Counted from the first letter of the stretch, positions 9,526 to 18,501 are shown. The stretch: 64,000 nucleotides of DNA from an uncultured Pontibacter sp. (GCA_947499125.1 CANMMP010000001.1:372001-436000), one strand, 5' to 3'. Notes: generated by a model from the letters alone, not told the origin. A program made the numbers and translations.

Positions 9526-10247
9526 TTTCTGCTGCTAAGTACAAGTTTTGTAGACAGGATCATGATGGCGATAACCGTTAAAAAGTACAGCACGTCGCGG
9601 GAGTCTATAAGGCCTTTGCTGATGGCATCGTAATGGTGCGAAATACCCAATTGTGCGATACTGTAACTATAACTTGCCAGTGCCGGAATAGAGGCCAGCA
9701 GATCGAAACCGGTATAGATGATGTAGCACATGAACAGCGCAAGTATAAACGAGATGATCTGGTTACTGGAAACCGACGATGCAAATACGCCGATCGCACT
9801 GAAAACACCCGCCAGGAAAACCAGCCCCATGTAAGAGCCCACCACAGCAGCCGAATCGACGTTACCCTGCGGACTTCCCAGTTCATACACCGAATAATAG
9901 TACACCAACGTTGGCAGCAAGGCAAAAAGGGCCAGTAACAGCGCGGCAAAGTATTTACCAAGTATAAGCTGAAGGTCGGTTATAGGTTTGGTAAGCAGCA
10001 ATTCTATAGTTCCTTCACGCTTCTCTTCGGCGAAAGTCCGCATGGTTATAGCCGGTATCAGGAACAGAAACAGCCAGGGCGCCATCGAGAAAAGTGTCTG
10101 CATATCGGCAAAACCATAGGTCAGCACGCTGCTCTCCGGGAACATCCACATAAACATACCCGTAGCCACCAGGAAAACCGTGATCACAATGTAAGCGATC
10201 AGCGAGTTCAGGAAGCCGTTAAATTCTTTTTTAAGTATAGCGAGCAT
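9519..10247 (-). CDS. gldF: Gliding-associated ABC transporter permease GldF
   Basis: A 242-residue ABC-2-type permease with six hydrophobic segments. The family-typical amphipathic loop is FAEEKREGTIELLLTKPITD (residues about 71-90), the motif shared by GldF, NosY and CcmB-like permeases. Starting MLAILKKEFNGFLNSLIAYI matches other GldF proteins. It pairs with the ATPase gldA 80 bases upstream and overlaps gldG downstream. That 80-base gap holds an AT-rich inverted sequence, so the operon may have partial internal termination. Confidence 0.92.
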   Translation of the reverse strand: MLAILKKEFNGFLNSLIAYIVITVFLVATGMFMWMFPESSVLTYGFADMQTLFSMAPWLFLFLIPAITMRTFAEEKREGTIELLLTKPITDLQLILGKYFAALLLALFALLPTLVYYYSVYELGSPQGNVDSAAVVGSYMGLVFLAGVFSAIGVFASSVSSNQIISFILALFMCYIIYTGFDLLASIPALASYSYSIAQLGISHHYDAISKGLIDSRDVLYFLTVIAIMILSTKLVLSSRKW

Positions 10248-10327
10248 CTATTTAATTAGTAACGACGAATGATTAATGAATAATGGTTTCTCTGATGTAT
10301 TACTCCTTAATCATTACTAATCATTCA

Positions 10328-11239
10328 TTATTTCGTCAGTTGTTGGAATATCTGTTCAAGTGAGTTTTCCTGTTGCCGCAAGCCTACCAATGGCCAGTTC
10401 TGCTCAGCCGCGATCCGGAATACCGAAGCACGTATATCAGCTTCCTGGCTCGATGTAACTTTGTAAGTATGGCCTGGCATTTCGGTTACGCTTATTACAC
10501 CAGCTATACTTTGCAGCAAGTCTATACTTATAGGTTGCTCAAACTCTACCAGAGTCACCTTCTCTGATCTGTTTCCGGCCTGCAAACTTGCTACATCACT
10601 ATCGGCTACCAGTTTGCCCCTGTTTATAATAACTACACGGTCGCAGATGGCGGTAACCTCCTGCATAATGTGTGTTGAGAAAATAACTGTCTTGTCCTGC
10701 CCGATGCGTTTGATAAGTGAGCGGATCTCCACGATCTGATTTGGATCGAGGCCGGTGGTTGGTTCGTCAAGTATAAGCACCTGTGGGTCGTGCACCAGGG
10801 CCTGTGCCAAGCCAACACGCTGACGGTAACCCTTCGATAAAGCGCCTATCTTTTTGCCTTGTTCCAGTGTAAGTCCACAGAGGTCAACCATTTCGCGAAC
10901 ACGGGCACGTCCGGCTTTCCCTGTCAGGCCATAAACCGAAGCTACAAACTCCAGGTATTCGTGCACATACATATCCAGGTACAACGGGTTATGCTCCGGC
11001 AAATAACCAACCATACGGCGTACAGCAATCGTGTCCTGCACCACATCGTGGCCATTTACAAGTATAGTTCCGGAAGTTGGCGGCAGGTAACAGGTAGCAA
11101 TTTTCATGGTCGTGGATTTACCGGCACCGTTTGGCCCCAGAAAACCAAGTATCTGCCCCTGCCCCACCGAAAACGAAATATCGTCGACTGCGCGCTGCTC
11201 CCCGAATATCCTGGTAAGGTTTTTAACTTCTACAGACAT
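10328..11239 (-). CDS. gldA: Gliding-associated ABC transporter ATPase GldA
   Basis: A nucleotide-binding subunit that powers the GldF/GldG transporter. With the start at 11239 (MSVEVKNLTRIFGE) the protein has 303 residues. A possible upstream start adds 17 residues of non-conserved sequence and was rejected. Walker A is GPNGAGKST at residues 35-43, the ABC signature is SKGYRQRVGLAQAL, and Walker B with the catalytic Glu is VLILDEPTTGLDP, followed by the switch His in FSTHIM. The C-terminal extension of about 80 residues is typical of ABC-2 exporter ATPases. First gene of the gldA-gldF-gldG operon. Confidence 0.92.
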   Translation of the reverse strand: MSVEVKNLTRIFGEQRAVDDISFSVGQGQILGFLGPNGAGKSTTMKIATCYLPPTSGTILVNGHDVVQDTIAVRRMVGYLPEHNPLYLDMYVHEYLEFVASVYGLTGKAGRARVREMVDLCGLTLEQGKKIGALSKGYRQRVGLAQALVHDPQVLILDEPTTGLDPNQIVEIRSLIKRIGQDKTVIFSTHIMQEVTAICDRVVIINRGKLVADSDVASLQAGNRSEKVTLVEFEQPISIDLLQSIAGVISVTEMPGHTYKVTSSQEADIRASVFRIAAEQNWPLVGLRQQENSLEQIFQQLTK

Positions 11240-11374
11240 TCTTTTAATGATAAATGAAGAATGAGTAATGATCGGATTGGCCAAAATCATTATTCATTAC
11301 TCATTATTAATTATCCACTATTAATTCTTAGTCCAAAGATACTAAATCCTGAATATCCCTTAAGCTTAAAAATC

Positions 11375-12085
11375 TTAGTTCTGTTTCTGAATTTTGCCTT
11401 TTGGCATCAGCGGACGAACTTCAATATCTACATGGTGGTAGTTAGGGTGCGACTCCAGCGCATGAATTATAGTCGATGCAATGTCTTCCGGTCGCATCAT
11501 GTTCTCACGAGAGGTGATCATCTCGAAGTTATCGAAGAAGTTTGTATTAACTGAGCCCGGGTAAATGCTGGTAACTTTAACACCATAGTTGCGGACCTCT
11601 TTATACAATGCCTGCGAAATACCCCGCACCGCATGCTTGCTACCACAATAACCCGACATTTCCTCGATACCTGTTGTACCCGCAATAGATGAAATATTGA
11701 TGATATGGCCTTCACCTTTCTCCTTCATTTCTGGCAGAACCAGCCGCGTGCAGTAAAATATGCCATGCACATTCGTATCAAACATCGTGTGCCAGTCATC
11801 TATACTTAGTTCTTCCAGTTTGCCACCTATACCTAAACCTGCATTGTTTACCAGAACAGCAATGTGCACACCAAGGCGGCTTATAGTTTGGTCAAAAGCA
11901 CTTTGCACCGATTCAGCATAACGCACATCACACTCAAAAAAGTGAAAGTTCTCGTGCTGTACTTCAGGAGCAGTTCTGCCCCAGCCTGCCACAATAGCGC
12001 CTTTCTCTAAAAGAGCCTCTACAGTTGCCAGGCCTATACCTTTACTTACACCGGTTACTACTGCTATCTTACCTTGTATTTCCAT
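11375..12085 (-). CDS. Short-chain dehydrogenase/reductase
   Basis: A classical SDR of 236 residues with NAD(P)-binding TGVSKGIG (residues 11-18), the structural VLVNNAGLG, the catalytic Ser in ISSIAG and the YCGSKHA Tyr-x3-Lys pair. The PGSVNT loop after the active site is present. The glycine-rich start and small size match 3-ketoacyl reductase-like and serine/sugar-alcohol dehydrogenases, so the substrate is unknown. A second SDR lies 151 bases upstream on the same strand. The pair resembles paralogues but differs throughout, so any recent duplication is unlikely. Confidence 0.88.
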   Translation of the reverse strand: MEIQGKIAVVTGVSKGIGLATVEALLEKGAIVAGWGRTAPEVQHENFHFFECDVRYAESVQSAFDQTISRLGVHIAVLVNNAGLGIGGKLEELSIDDWHTMFDTNVHGIFYCTRLVLPEMKEKGEGHIINISSIAGTTGIEEMSGYCGSKHAVRGISQALYKEVRNYGVKVTSIYPGSVNTNFFDNFEMITSRENMMRPEDIASTIIHALESHPNYHHVDIEVRPLMPKGKIQKQN

Positions 12086-12164
12086 AGTTTTATAGTTTGA
12101 TATAGAACGTTATTTTTAATTGTTGATTGCTAAATGGATGATAGTTGACCCTGCTTAAGTATAA

Positions 12165-12186
12165 AGACGCCACGTACTGCGTTTCT
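12165..12186. repeat. REP-like imperfect palindrome
   Basis: AGACGC and GCGTTTCT arms around CACGTACT in the gap between the two SDR genes. It resembles the better palindrome at 28421-28440 (AGACGCAA-TACG-TTGCGTCT), suggesting two members of an interspersed palindrome family, this one degraded. Confidence 0.4.
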
Positions 12187-12236
12187 ACAACTACTTCAAT
12201 TTACTAAACTTTCTAACCCTCTAACTTATTGGACTT

Positions 12237-12944
12237 CTACAGATCGCCTAATTGCGGACGGATCAGGATCTCTTCTACCACACTGTTAGGTGACATTGTG
12301 TAAGCATTCCAGATGGCGCTTGCTACATCTTCAGGTTTCATAAATCTTTCTGGCGGCAGGTCCACTCCTTCCCAGCTGGCTGTTAAGGTAGCACCCGGAA
12401 GTATAGCAGTTACTTTTACGTTATGCTCTTTCGTTTCTTCGCGCAATACTTTGGTCATGCCGAGCAGGGCAAACTTTGATATACAGTACGAACCACCGTT
12501 AATATATGGTATAATGCTAGCCGTCGAGCAAAGGGTGAACAGGTGCCCGCTGCGGCGCTTTATCATTTCTTTTACAAATGCCTTCGAAATATAATACGCG
12601 CTGTACAGGTTGGTTTGTATCATAAAAGGCAATGTCTCATCGTCCTCTTCCGTTATTTTACCGGGCACAAATAAACCGCTGTTATTCACCAGAACATCGA
12701 TCTGCACATTAAGCCCCTGCACATATTTCACAAACTTCTCCAACGATTTACGGTCGCTCAGGTCGGCCTTATGATACAGTACTTTTGAAAAAGTATAACG
12801 CTGTTCTATATCCAGCTTCAACTTTTGCAGGTCATTTTCGTTTCGGGAGCAGGTGATGATGTGGAACCCCTCTTTTGCAAACAGTTCTACTACCGCCCGT
12901 CCAATACCTTTAGTACCGCCTGTTACCAGAATATATTGTTGCAT
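12237..12944 (-). CDS. Short-chain dehydrogenase/reductase
   Basis: A classical SDR of 235 residues: TGGTKGIG cofactor loop at residues 8-15, an aspartate-containing HKADLSD adenine-ring strand, VLVNNSGLF, Ser in CSTAS, and the YCISKFA Tyr-x3-Lys pair, then LPGATLT. The N-terminal strand with CSRNE after it suggests NADP preference. It is the upstream neighbour of the other SDR in the same orientation and may be co-transcribed with it. The substrate is not deducible. The start is well placed against the family N-terminus. Confidence 0.87.
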   Translation of the reverse strand: MQQYILVTGGTKGIGRAVVELFAKEGFHIITCSRNENDLQKLKLDIEQRYTFSKVLYHKADLSDRKSLEKFVKYVQGLNVQIDVLVNNSGLFVPGKITEEDDETLPFMIQTNLYSAYYISKAFVKEMIKRRSGHLFTLCSTASIIPYINGGSYCISKFALLGMTKVLREETKEHNVKVTAILPGATLTASWEGVDLPPERFMKPEDVASAIWNAYTMSPNSVVEEILIRPQLGDL

Positions 12945-13058
12945 GCAGAAATATGTTTTATTTTATATGTTTCGCTATTTTACGCGTAAGATAGGTATTT
13001 ATAGTGTATTTTTGGTTTAAACAAGTACAAACACCACGGCTAAAGTCCGTACACTCTT

Positions 13059-13790
13059 ATGCTGAAGCATTTCGGAAAGTATCTTTTGTTCATGGGTAGC
13101 CTTGTTGTACGAGGCGAATCCCCGCGTATCCTTTTTAACAGAACAATAGACGAAGCCATACTTATAGGTATTAACTCCATTATGATCGTGGCTATTGTAT
13201 CTACGTTCATTGGAGCTGTTACCTGTGTACAGGTTTCTTATAACTTAACCAGCGCACTTATACCTCGGTCTACTATAGGCTTTATGGTACGCGAAATGAC
13301 AATACTGGAACTTGCCCCAACTATAACATCTATAGTACTGGCAGGTAAGGTTGGCTCTAACATAGCGGGCGGACTGGGAACCATGCAGATAACAGAACAG
13401 GTAGATGCCCTGGAAGTGATGGGTATAAACTCAGCCAGTTACCTGGTATTGCCTAAAATACTGGCTTCACTGTTTGTTTTCCCGATGCTGGTTATACTTG
13501 CCATGTTCCTCTCTATTGCAGGAGGGTATGTAGCTGGTACTGCAACAGGCGCGCTTACAGCCCAGGAATATATCACAGGTATCCGCGACGCTTTTGTACC
13601 ATATAACATTGTTTTTGCGCTCATAAAATCTGTAGTTTTCGCCTTCCTTATCTCCTCTTTATCATCATTCAGAGGTTATTATACTTCGGGAGGTGCCTTA
13701 GAGGTTGGTGCTGCCGGCACAACTGCCGTTACCAATAGTGTAATTGCAGTACTTATTGCCGACTACGTATGCGCAGAACTATTGCTTTAG
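13059..13790 (+). CDS. MlaE-family ABC transporter permease
   Basis: A 243-residue inner-membrane permease of the MlaE/TTG2B family, which moves phospholipid or other hydrophobic molecules between the inner membrane and an MCE-domain carrier. It shows the family segments FIGAVTCVQVSYNL, REMTILELAPTITSIVLAGK and VGSNIAGGLGTMQITEQVDA, the interfacial helix that contacts the ATPase, followed by ALEVMGINSASYLVLPK. Five membrane helices are visible. The MlaF-type ATPase follows after 11 bases. No MCE/MlaD gene is in the window; in this phylum it may be encoded elsewhere. Confidence 0.92.
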   Translation: MLKHFGKYLLFMGSLVVRGESPRILFNRTIDEAILIGINSIMIVAIVSTFIGAVTCVQVSYNLTSALIPRSTIGFMVREMTILELAPTITSIVLAGKVGSNIAGGLGTMQITEQVDALEVMGINSASYLVLPKILASLFVFPMLVILAMFLSIAGGYVAGTATGALTAQEYITGIRDAFVPYNIVFALIKSVVFAFLISSLSSFRGYYTSGGALEVGAAGTTAVTNSVIAVLIADYVCAELLL

Positions 13791-13801
13791 CCTGATCAAC
13801 T

Positions 13802-14605
13802 ATGATAGAGATACATAACATACATAAAACCTTTGGCGACAAAAAAGTACTGGATGGTGTAAGCGGCGTTTTTGAAACGGGCAAAACCAATCTGCTGCTT
13901 GGCGCTTCGGGCACCGGTAAAAGCGTGCTGTTAAAATGCATTGTCGGGCTTATAAAACCTGACATCGGGAGCGTAACATTTGATGGCACTTATTTTACGA
14001 ATAACAAGCTCGATATACGCCAGGAAATCCGCCGGAAGATAGGAATGCTGTTCCAAAGCTCTGCCCTGTTCGATTCCATGACCGTGGAGAAGAATGTGGA
14101 ATTTCCGTTGAAGATGCTGACGCCCGACATGAGCAAAAGCGAACGCCTGGACCGTGTTAACTTTTGCCTGAAACGCGTTGGCCTGGAAGGTGCAAATAAA
14201 AAGATGCCTTCGGAGCTGAGCGGTGGTATGAAAAAACGTGTAGGTATAGCCCGCGCTATAGCTCCTAACTGTACTTACCTGTTCTGCGACGAACCAAACT
14301 CCGGCCTCGACCCGTTAACTGCTCTTAAAATTGATAAACTGATAAAAGAGATAACAGAAGAGTATAACATTACAACTATTGTGGTAACGCACGATATGAA
14401 CTCTGTTATTGAGATCGGTGATAAGATAATGTTCCTGTACGAAGGTAAAAAGCTTTGGGAAGGCACCCGCGACGACATTATGGATACGGACATTCATGAA
14501 TTGAATGAGTTTATATTTGCTAACCGCCTGATGCGTGATGCCAAGAAAGTAGAAGAACGTGAAGAGCTCGAAGAGAACGAGCGCAAAAGCAACCAGTTAA
14601 AATAA
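13802..14605 (+). CDS. MlaF-type ABC transporter ATPase
   Basis: ATPase partner of the MlaE-like permease just upstream. Walker A is GASGTGKS at residues 34-41, the Q-loop lies in MLFQSSALFDSMTV (a family hallmark), the signature is LSGGMKKRVGIARAIA and Walker B is YLFCDEPNSGLDP, followed by the switch His in VVTHDM. The last 30 residues are a charged, glutamate-rich tail. The length of 267 matches MlaF. The pair forms a two-gene operon closed by a terminator. The MCE component must be supplied in trans. Confidence 0.92.
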   Translation: MIEIHNIHKTFGDKKVLDGVSGVFETGKTNLLLGASGTGKSVLLKCIVGLIKPDIGSVTFDGTYFTNNKLDIRQEIRRKIGMLFQSSALFDSMTVEKNVEFPLKMLTPDMSKSERLDRVNFCLKRVGLEGANKKMPSELSGGMKKRVGIARAIAPNCTYLFCDEPNSGLDPLTALKIDKLIKEITEEYNITTIVVTHDMNSVIEIGDKIMFLYEGKKLWEGTRDDIMDTDIHELNEFIFANRLMRDAKKVEEREELEENERKSNQLK

Positions 14606-14625
14606 AAGTATAAGTACCTACCTAT

Positions 14626-14666
14626 AAAAGAGAAGGCTTGCTGAGATACAACAAGCCTTTTCTTTT
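14626..14666. terminator. Bidirectional terminator between the mlaF-like gene and nupC
   Basis: A 15-base stem (14626-14640 with 14652-14666), perfect apart from one G-T pair, with an 11-base loop. A-rich on one side and T-rich on the other, in a convergent gap. Confidence 0.92.
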
Positions 14667-14686
14667 ATAGTTGTAGTTTGTCCCTA

Positions 14687-16009
14687 TTAGATAGAGAACA
14701 GCATACCAGCTATGGTTGCGGTCATCATACAGGCGATGGATGCACCTAATAAAGCTAAAAAGCCCAGCTTCGATAAGTTACCCTGCTGGTTTGGCGCCAT
14801 ACTTCCTATACCCCCTATCTGTATGGCAATAGAGCTGAAGTTTGAGAAACCACACAGGGCGTACGTAGCCATTACCACCGATTTAGCTGATAAGGTTTCT
14901 GCAGCTTTCATCTCAGCGAGGTCCAGGTAAGCTACGAATTCGTTGATAGCTGTTTTCTGGCCAAGCAAACTACCTACCTGTAGTGTATCAGCCCAAGGAA
15001 CACCCATTATAAAAGCAAACACCCTGAAGATCTGGCCCAGAATATACTGCAACGAGAAACCAGAGAACTGACCATTCGTGCTGGCTATAACAAGTTCATT
15101 TAAGCCTGTAGCCGAACCGATCATATCCTGTAAAATGTAGTTTACCAAAGCGATTACAGCTATAAAGGCAAGCAGCATACCACCCACGTTAGCAGCAAGT
15201 CTTAAACCATCAGCAGCACCTCTCGATAAGGCATCTACCAGGTTCACGCCCAGTTGTTCCTGGTTTACTTCCAGTTTCGTATCTACATCTTCTTCGGTTT
15301 CAGGTACAAGAATTTTAGCCAGTACGATACCTGCAGGAGCATTCATGATAGAAGCAGTAAGCAGGTGGGCTGCAAAAACAGCTTTCTGAGCAGGATCATC
15401 GCCCCCCAGGAACGACACATAAGCTGCCAGCACACCGCCAGCCAGTGTTGCCATACCACCGGTCATTAAGCACATCAGCTCCGAGCGGGTCATGCGGGAG
15501 ATGAACGGACGAACAAGTAATGGGGCCTCTGTCTGACCCAGGAAAATATTACCGGCAGCCGACAAACTCTCGGGACCGGATAAACGCATGCCTTTCGACA
15601 TGACCCAGGCAATACCGAACACGATCTTCTGCAACACGCCCAGGTAGTATAAACCTGCCGATACAGTTGAAAAGAAAATGATAGTGGGTAATACAGAAAA
15701 GGCAAAAATAAAGCCCAGACCAGCATTCTGAGAAGGGTTTGCCAGGTTACCGAAGAGAAACTGTGCTCCGGCCTGCGAAAAATCAAGGAAGGTTACAAAG
15801 CCGCGGCTAACTGCGGCAAATCCATCGGCTACCAACGGAACTTTGGTAACAAGTATACCAAAAATTAACTGTAGCACTACACCAAAAGCAACAAGCCTCC
15901 AGTTAATACGTTTTTTGTTTTTTGAGAACAGAAAAGCGATGGCTAAAAGGACAACTAAGCCTATGAGCCCCCTAAAGATATCAAGCATGGTTGGGTCAAA
16001 ATTTACCAA
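14687..16009 (-). CDS. nupC: NupC-family concentrative nucleoside transporter
   Basis: A 440-residue cation-coupled nucleoside importer (CNT family). About ten membrane segments are visible. Family landmarks are the N-terminal NKKRINWRLVAFGVVLQLIF, then GNIFLGQTEAPLLVRPF (nucleoside-binding hairpin), LTASIMNAPAGIVLAKI, and the C-terminal YALCGFSNFSSIAIQIGGIG, which lines the binding site. The length fits bacterial members. Coupling ion (H+ or Na+) cannot be read confidently. It could supply purine or pyrimidine nucleosides. It has its own terminator and stands apart from the upstream nuclease gene. Confidence 0.93.
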   Translation of the reverse strand: MVNFDPTMLDIFRGLIGLVVLLAIAFLFSKNKKRINWRLVAFGVVLQLIFGILVTKVPLVADGFAAVSRGFVTFLDFSQAGAQFLFGNLANPSQNAGLGFIFAFSVLPTIIFFSTVSAGLYYLGVLQKIVFGIAWVMSKGMRLSGPESLSAAGNIFLGQTEAPLLVRPFISRMTRSELMCLMTGGMATLAGGVLAAYVSFLGGDDPAQKAVFAAHLLTASIMNAPAGIVLAKILVPETEEDVDTKLEVNQEQLGVNLVDALSRGAADGLRLAANVGGMLLAFIAVIALVNYILQDMIGSATGLNELVIASTNGQFSGFSLQYILGQIFRVFAFIMGVPWADTLQVGSLLGQKTAINEFVAYLDLAEMKAAETLSAKSVVMATYALCGFSNFSSIAIQIGGIGSMAPNQQGNLSKLGFLALLGASIACMMTATIAGMLFSI

Positions 16010-16036
16010 AAGTAAGGCTTATAAGTTATAAAACAA

Positions 16037-16068
16037 AAAGTCCTGCACCTATAAAGGCGCAGGACTTT
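16037..16068 (-). terminator. Terminator after the etfB-etfA-bfn operon
   Basis: A 10-base perfect stem (AAAGTCCTGC at 16037-16046, complement at 16059-16068) about 20 bases beyond the stop codon of the bifunctional nuclease gene and before nupC. Confidence 0.82.
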
Positions 16069-16088
16069 GCTATGTGTTTTATACTTTC

Positions 16089-16691
16089 TTAATTGCGTTT
16101 ATTTAACTCGTCACGGATCTTGGCAGCTTTCTCGTAATCCTCTTTTTCGAGGGCTTCGTTCAGCATTTTGTTCAGGTCGTCAACCGATGTTTCGTGGAGA
16201 GGCTCTTTAGAGGAACTACTGCTCGTGGTCGAGCTTTTCACGGTAGCTTCTTCTTCGGTTTCTTCCTCCTCTTCTTCCAGGTCGCTAAGTATAATCCCAG
16301 CTTCCGAAAGCACGCTTTCAACAGTATAGATCGGAACTCCGAAGCGCAGCCCTATGGCAATAGCATCTGACGGACGTGCGTCCAGTTCAAATTCCTTTTC
16401 GCCGTCGGTACACATGATCTTCGAATAAAAAACACCTTCCTTCAGGTCCGATATAAGTACTTCGGATATATTGATGTTTACCTGCTCAGCAAACGACTTG
16501 AAAAGGTCGTGCGTAAGCGGGCGGTTAGGGTTTATCTTTTCGATCTGGATCGCGATTGACTGTGCCTCAAACATACCGATTATGATCGGCAGCCTTCTGT
16601 TTCCATCTCTCTCGCCGAGCACAAGTGCAAACGAACCCGTCTGCGATTGGCTGGAAGAGAGGCCGAGTATCTCTAACTGAATTTTTTTCAC
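16089..16691 (-). CDS. Bifunctional nuclease family protein (DUF151) with UVR motif
   Basis: A 200-residue protein. Residues about 1-130 form the BFN domain (LVLGERDGNRRLPIIIGMFE, INPNRPLTHDLFKSF, ELDARPSDAIAIGLRFGVPI); relatives in plants and mycobacteria have RNase and DNase activity. After an acidic EEEEE linker and a serine run, the last 30 residues are a UVR motif (DLNKMLNEALEKEDYEKAA), the helical hairpin used by UvrB and UvrC to contact each other. The architecture is common in Bacteroidota, but its partner is unknown. It is the third gene of the etfB-etfA operon, 17 bases after etfA, with no obvious functional tie. Confidence 0.88.
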   Translation of the reverse strand: MKKIQLEILGLSSSQSQTGSFALVLGERDGNRRLPIIIGMFEAQSIAIQIEKINPNRPLTHDLFKSFAEQVNINISEVLISDLKEGVFYSKIMCTDGEKEFELDARPSDAIAIGLRFGVPIYTVESVLSEAGIILSDLEEEEEETEEEATVKSSTTSSSSSKEPLHETSVDDLNKMLNEALEKEDYEKAAKIRDELNKRN

Positions 16692-16708
16692 AATTAAGCC
16701 TTCTTAGT

Positions 16709-17689
16709 CTATTTGTCAAGGGCCCTGGCGGCCTCTATTAATTTAGGAACTACGTCAAAAGCGTCTCCAACGATGCCATAATCAGCAGCTTTAAAGAACG
16801 GAGCTTCCGGGTCCTTGTTAATAACGACAATAACTTTAGAAGAGTTAACACCGGCCAAATGCTGAATAGCACCCGAAATACCGATGGCAATATATAAGTT
16901 AGGGCTAACGGTTATACCTGTCTGGCCAACGTGCTCGTGGTGAGGTCTCCAGTCAAGGTCAGATACCGGCTTAGAGCAGGCTGTAGCAGCACCAAGTGCT
17001 TTTGCCAGGTCTTCTACCAAATGCCAGTTCTCAGGTCCTTTTAGACCACGACCACCAGATACTACTATCTCTGCTTCCGGTAACAGTACGCCACCATCCG
17101 TTTCCTGCATGATGGTTTCCTTTGGAGCAGCAGCAAAATCAGCATCCGCCAGATCAGCAGACAGTTTTTCTACAGTTGCAGTGGAGCCGCCGTTGCTACT
17201 AACCTCGAATGCGTTCTTCTTAACTGCGATGATCTTTACATCAGATGTAAGGGCCACATCAGCAAAAGCTTTACCCGAGAATACACCGCGAGTAACTACA
17301 AAAGAACCGCCATCAGTTTTAGGCAGTGTAGTTACGTTGGTTGCCAGCGAGCCATTTAAGCGCACCGCCAGTTTAGAACCTACTGCAGCACCAATGTTAG
17401 AGTTAGAGAACACCAGTACTTTGGCGCTTTCCTGCTGGGCTGCTTTCGCGATCACTTTTACATAAGCATCGGCTACAAACTGGTTCAGTCGGCTGTCGGC
17501 ATCGTATAATACTTTGCTTATACCCTGCTCACCTAATTTTGCAAGTGCCTCTTCGTGCACTTCGCCTATGGCTACTGCTGTAGCTGTTGTACCAAGTTGC
17601 TGTGCTACCTGGTTGCCGTAAGAGGCTGCCTCTAACGAAGACTTTTTGATCTCTCCGTTAAAACCTTCTACAAATACTAATACAGACAT
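16709..17689 (-). CDS. etfA: Electron transfer flavoprotein alpha subunit
   Basis: FAD-carrying alpha subunit of ETF, the soluble heterodimer that takes electrons from acyl-CoA and other dehydrogenases and hands them to ETF-quinone oxidoreductase. The 326 residues comprise an N-terminal adenine-nucleotide-like domain and the C-terminal FAD domain with VSGGRGLKGPENW, then HHEHVGQTGITVSPNLYIAIG, SGAIQHLAG and VVINKDPEAPFFKAADYGIVGD, in the classical order. It follows etfB after 2 bases, so translation is probably coupled. The fatty-acyl-CoA ligase at 59-61 kb is a likely upstream supplier of substrates, though it is not linked. Confidence 0.97.
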   Translation of the reverse strand: MSVLVFVEGFNGEIKKSSLEAASYGNQVAQQLGTTATAVAIGEVHEEALAKLGEQGISKVLYDADSRLNQFVADAYVKVIAKAAQQESAKVLVFSNSNIGAAVGSKLAVRLNGSLATNVTTLPKTDGGSFVVTRGVFSGKAFADVALTSDVKIIAVKKNAFEVSSNGGSTATVEKLSADLADADFAAAPKETIMQETDGGVLLPEAEIVVSGGRGLKGPENWHLVEDLAKALGAATACSKPVSDLDWRPHHEHVGQTGITVSPNLYIAIGISGAIQHLAGVNSSKVIVVINKDPEAPFFKAADYGIVGDAFDVVPKLIEAARALDK

Positions 17690-17691
17690 AG

Positions 17692-18432
17692 TTATAGTAC
17701 TTTAGCTTCGTTTCTTAATAATGAGATTAATTCACCGGCATTTTCAGCATCGATCATTTTCACGCCGCCTTTTTTCTCCGGTTTGCTGTAGCCTACGTAA
17801 TCGGCTTTTGCTTCGGCAGATACTGCATCTACTACCTGCAAAGGCTTTGTACGGGCCGTCATGATGCCGCGCATGTTAGGGATGCGAGGCTCCGACATTG
17901 GCTGCTGTGCGCTGGCTACAAATGGTAGTTTTACTTCTACTACTTCTTTGCCACCTTCTATTTCGCGCTCTAAACGGGCTGTGCTGTCGTCCACCATATC
18001 CAGTTTAAAGGCTGGCGTTACCGACGGAATGCCCAGCATTTCGGCTACCATGTTATGCACCTGGAAACCGTTATAGTCGATAGACTCTTTGCCCATCAAT
18101 ATCATGTCGTAATTGTTCTGCTTGGCGATGGCCGTTATCTGCTGCGCTACAAAGTAAGCATCTTTCGGATGCGCGTTTACCCTGATAGCATCATCGGCGC
18201 CAATGGCCAGTGCTTTACGGATGTTTGGTTCGGCATCTGCCTCGCCTACGTTCAGTACCGTTACAGTACCGCCTTTTGCTTCTTTCAGCTCAATAGCGCG
18301 TGTCAGCGCATACTCGTCCCATGGGTTGATCACGAACTGTACACCGTTCTTATCAAACGACTTGTTATCGCCCGTAAAGTTGATCTTGGATGTAGTATCC
18401 GGAACGTTACTGATGCAAACTAATATTTTCAT
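17692..18432 (-). CDS. etfB: Electron transfer flavoprotein beta subunit
   Basis: AMP-binding beta subunit of ETF, 246 residues. The N-terminus MKILVCISNVPDTTSKINF is typical, as are INPWDEYALTRAIELKE, LMGKESIDYNGFQVHNMVAE and the recognition-loop region LEREIEGGKEVVEVKLPFV, which in the family docks the partner dehydrogenases. First gene of an operon with etfA and the BFN gene. The divergent TPR gene starts 70 bases away, so the two promoters share that gap. Confidence 0.97.
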   Translation of the reverse strand: MKILVCISNVPDTTSKINFTGDNKSFDKNGVQFVINPWDEYALTRAIELKEAKGGTVTVLNVGEADAEPNIRKALAIGADDAIRVNAHPKDAYFVAQQITAIAKQNNYDMILMGKESIDYNGFQVHNMVAEMLGIPSVTPAFKLDMVDDSTARLEREIEGGKEVVEVKLPFVASAQQPMSEPRIPNMRGIMTARTKPLQVVDAVSAEAKADYVGYSKPEKKGGVKMIDAENAGELISLLRNEAKVL

Positions 18433-18501
18433 ATGATAAAATAGTTAGCTTATTAAAAGTTAAATTTGTTGCGAAGTTAGTTAAAATATAGCCAAATCGA
18501 A

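Noticed and set aside
11375-12944. Recent tandem duplication of the two SDR genes
   Set aside because: The two proteins are about equal in length but differ through most of the sequence; only family motifs are shared.
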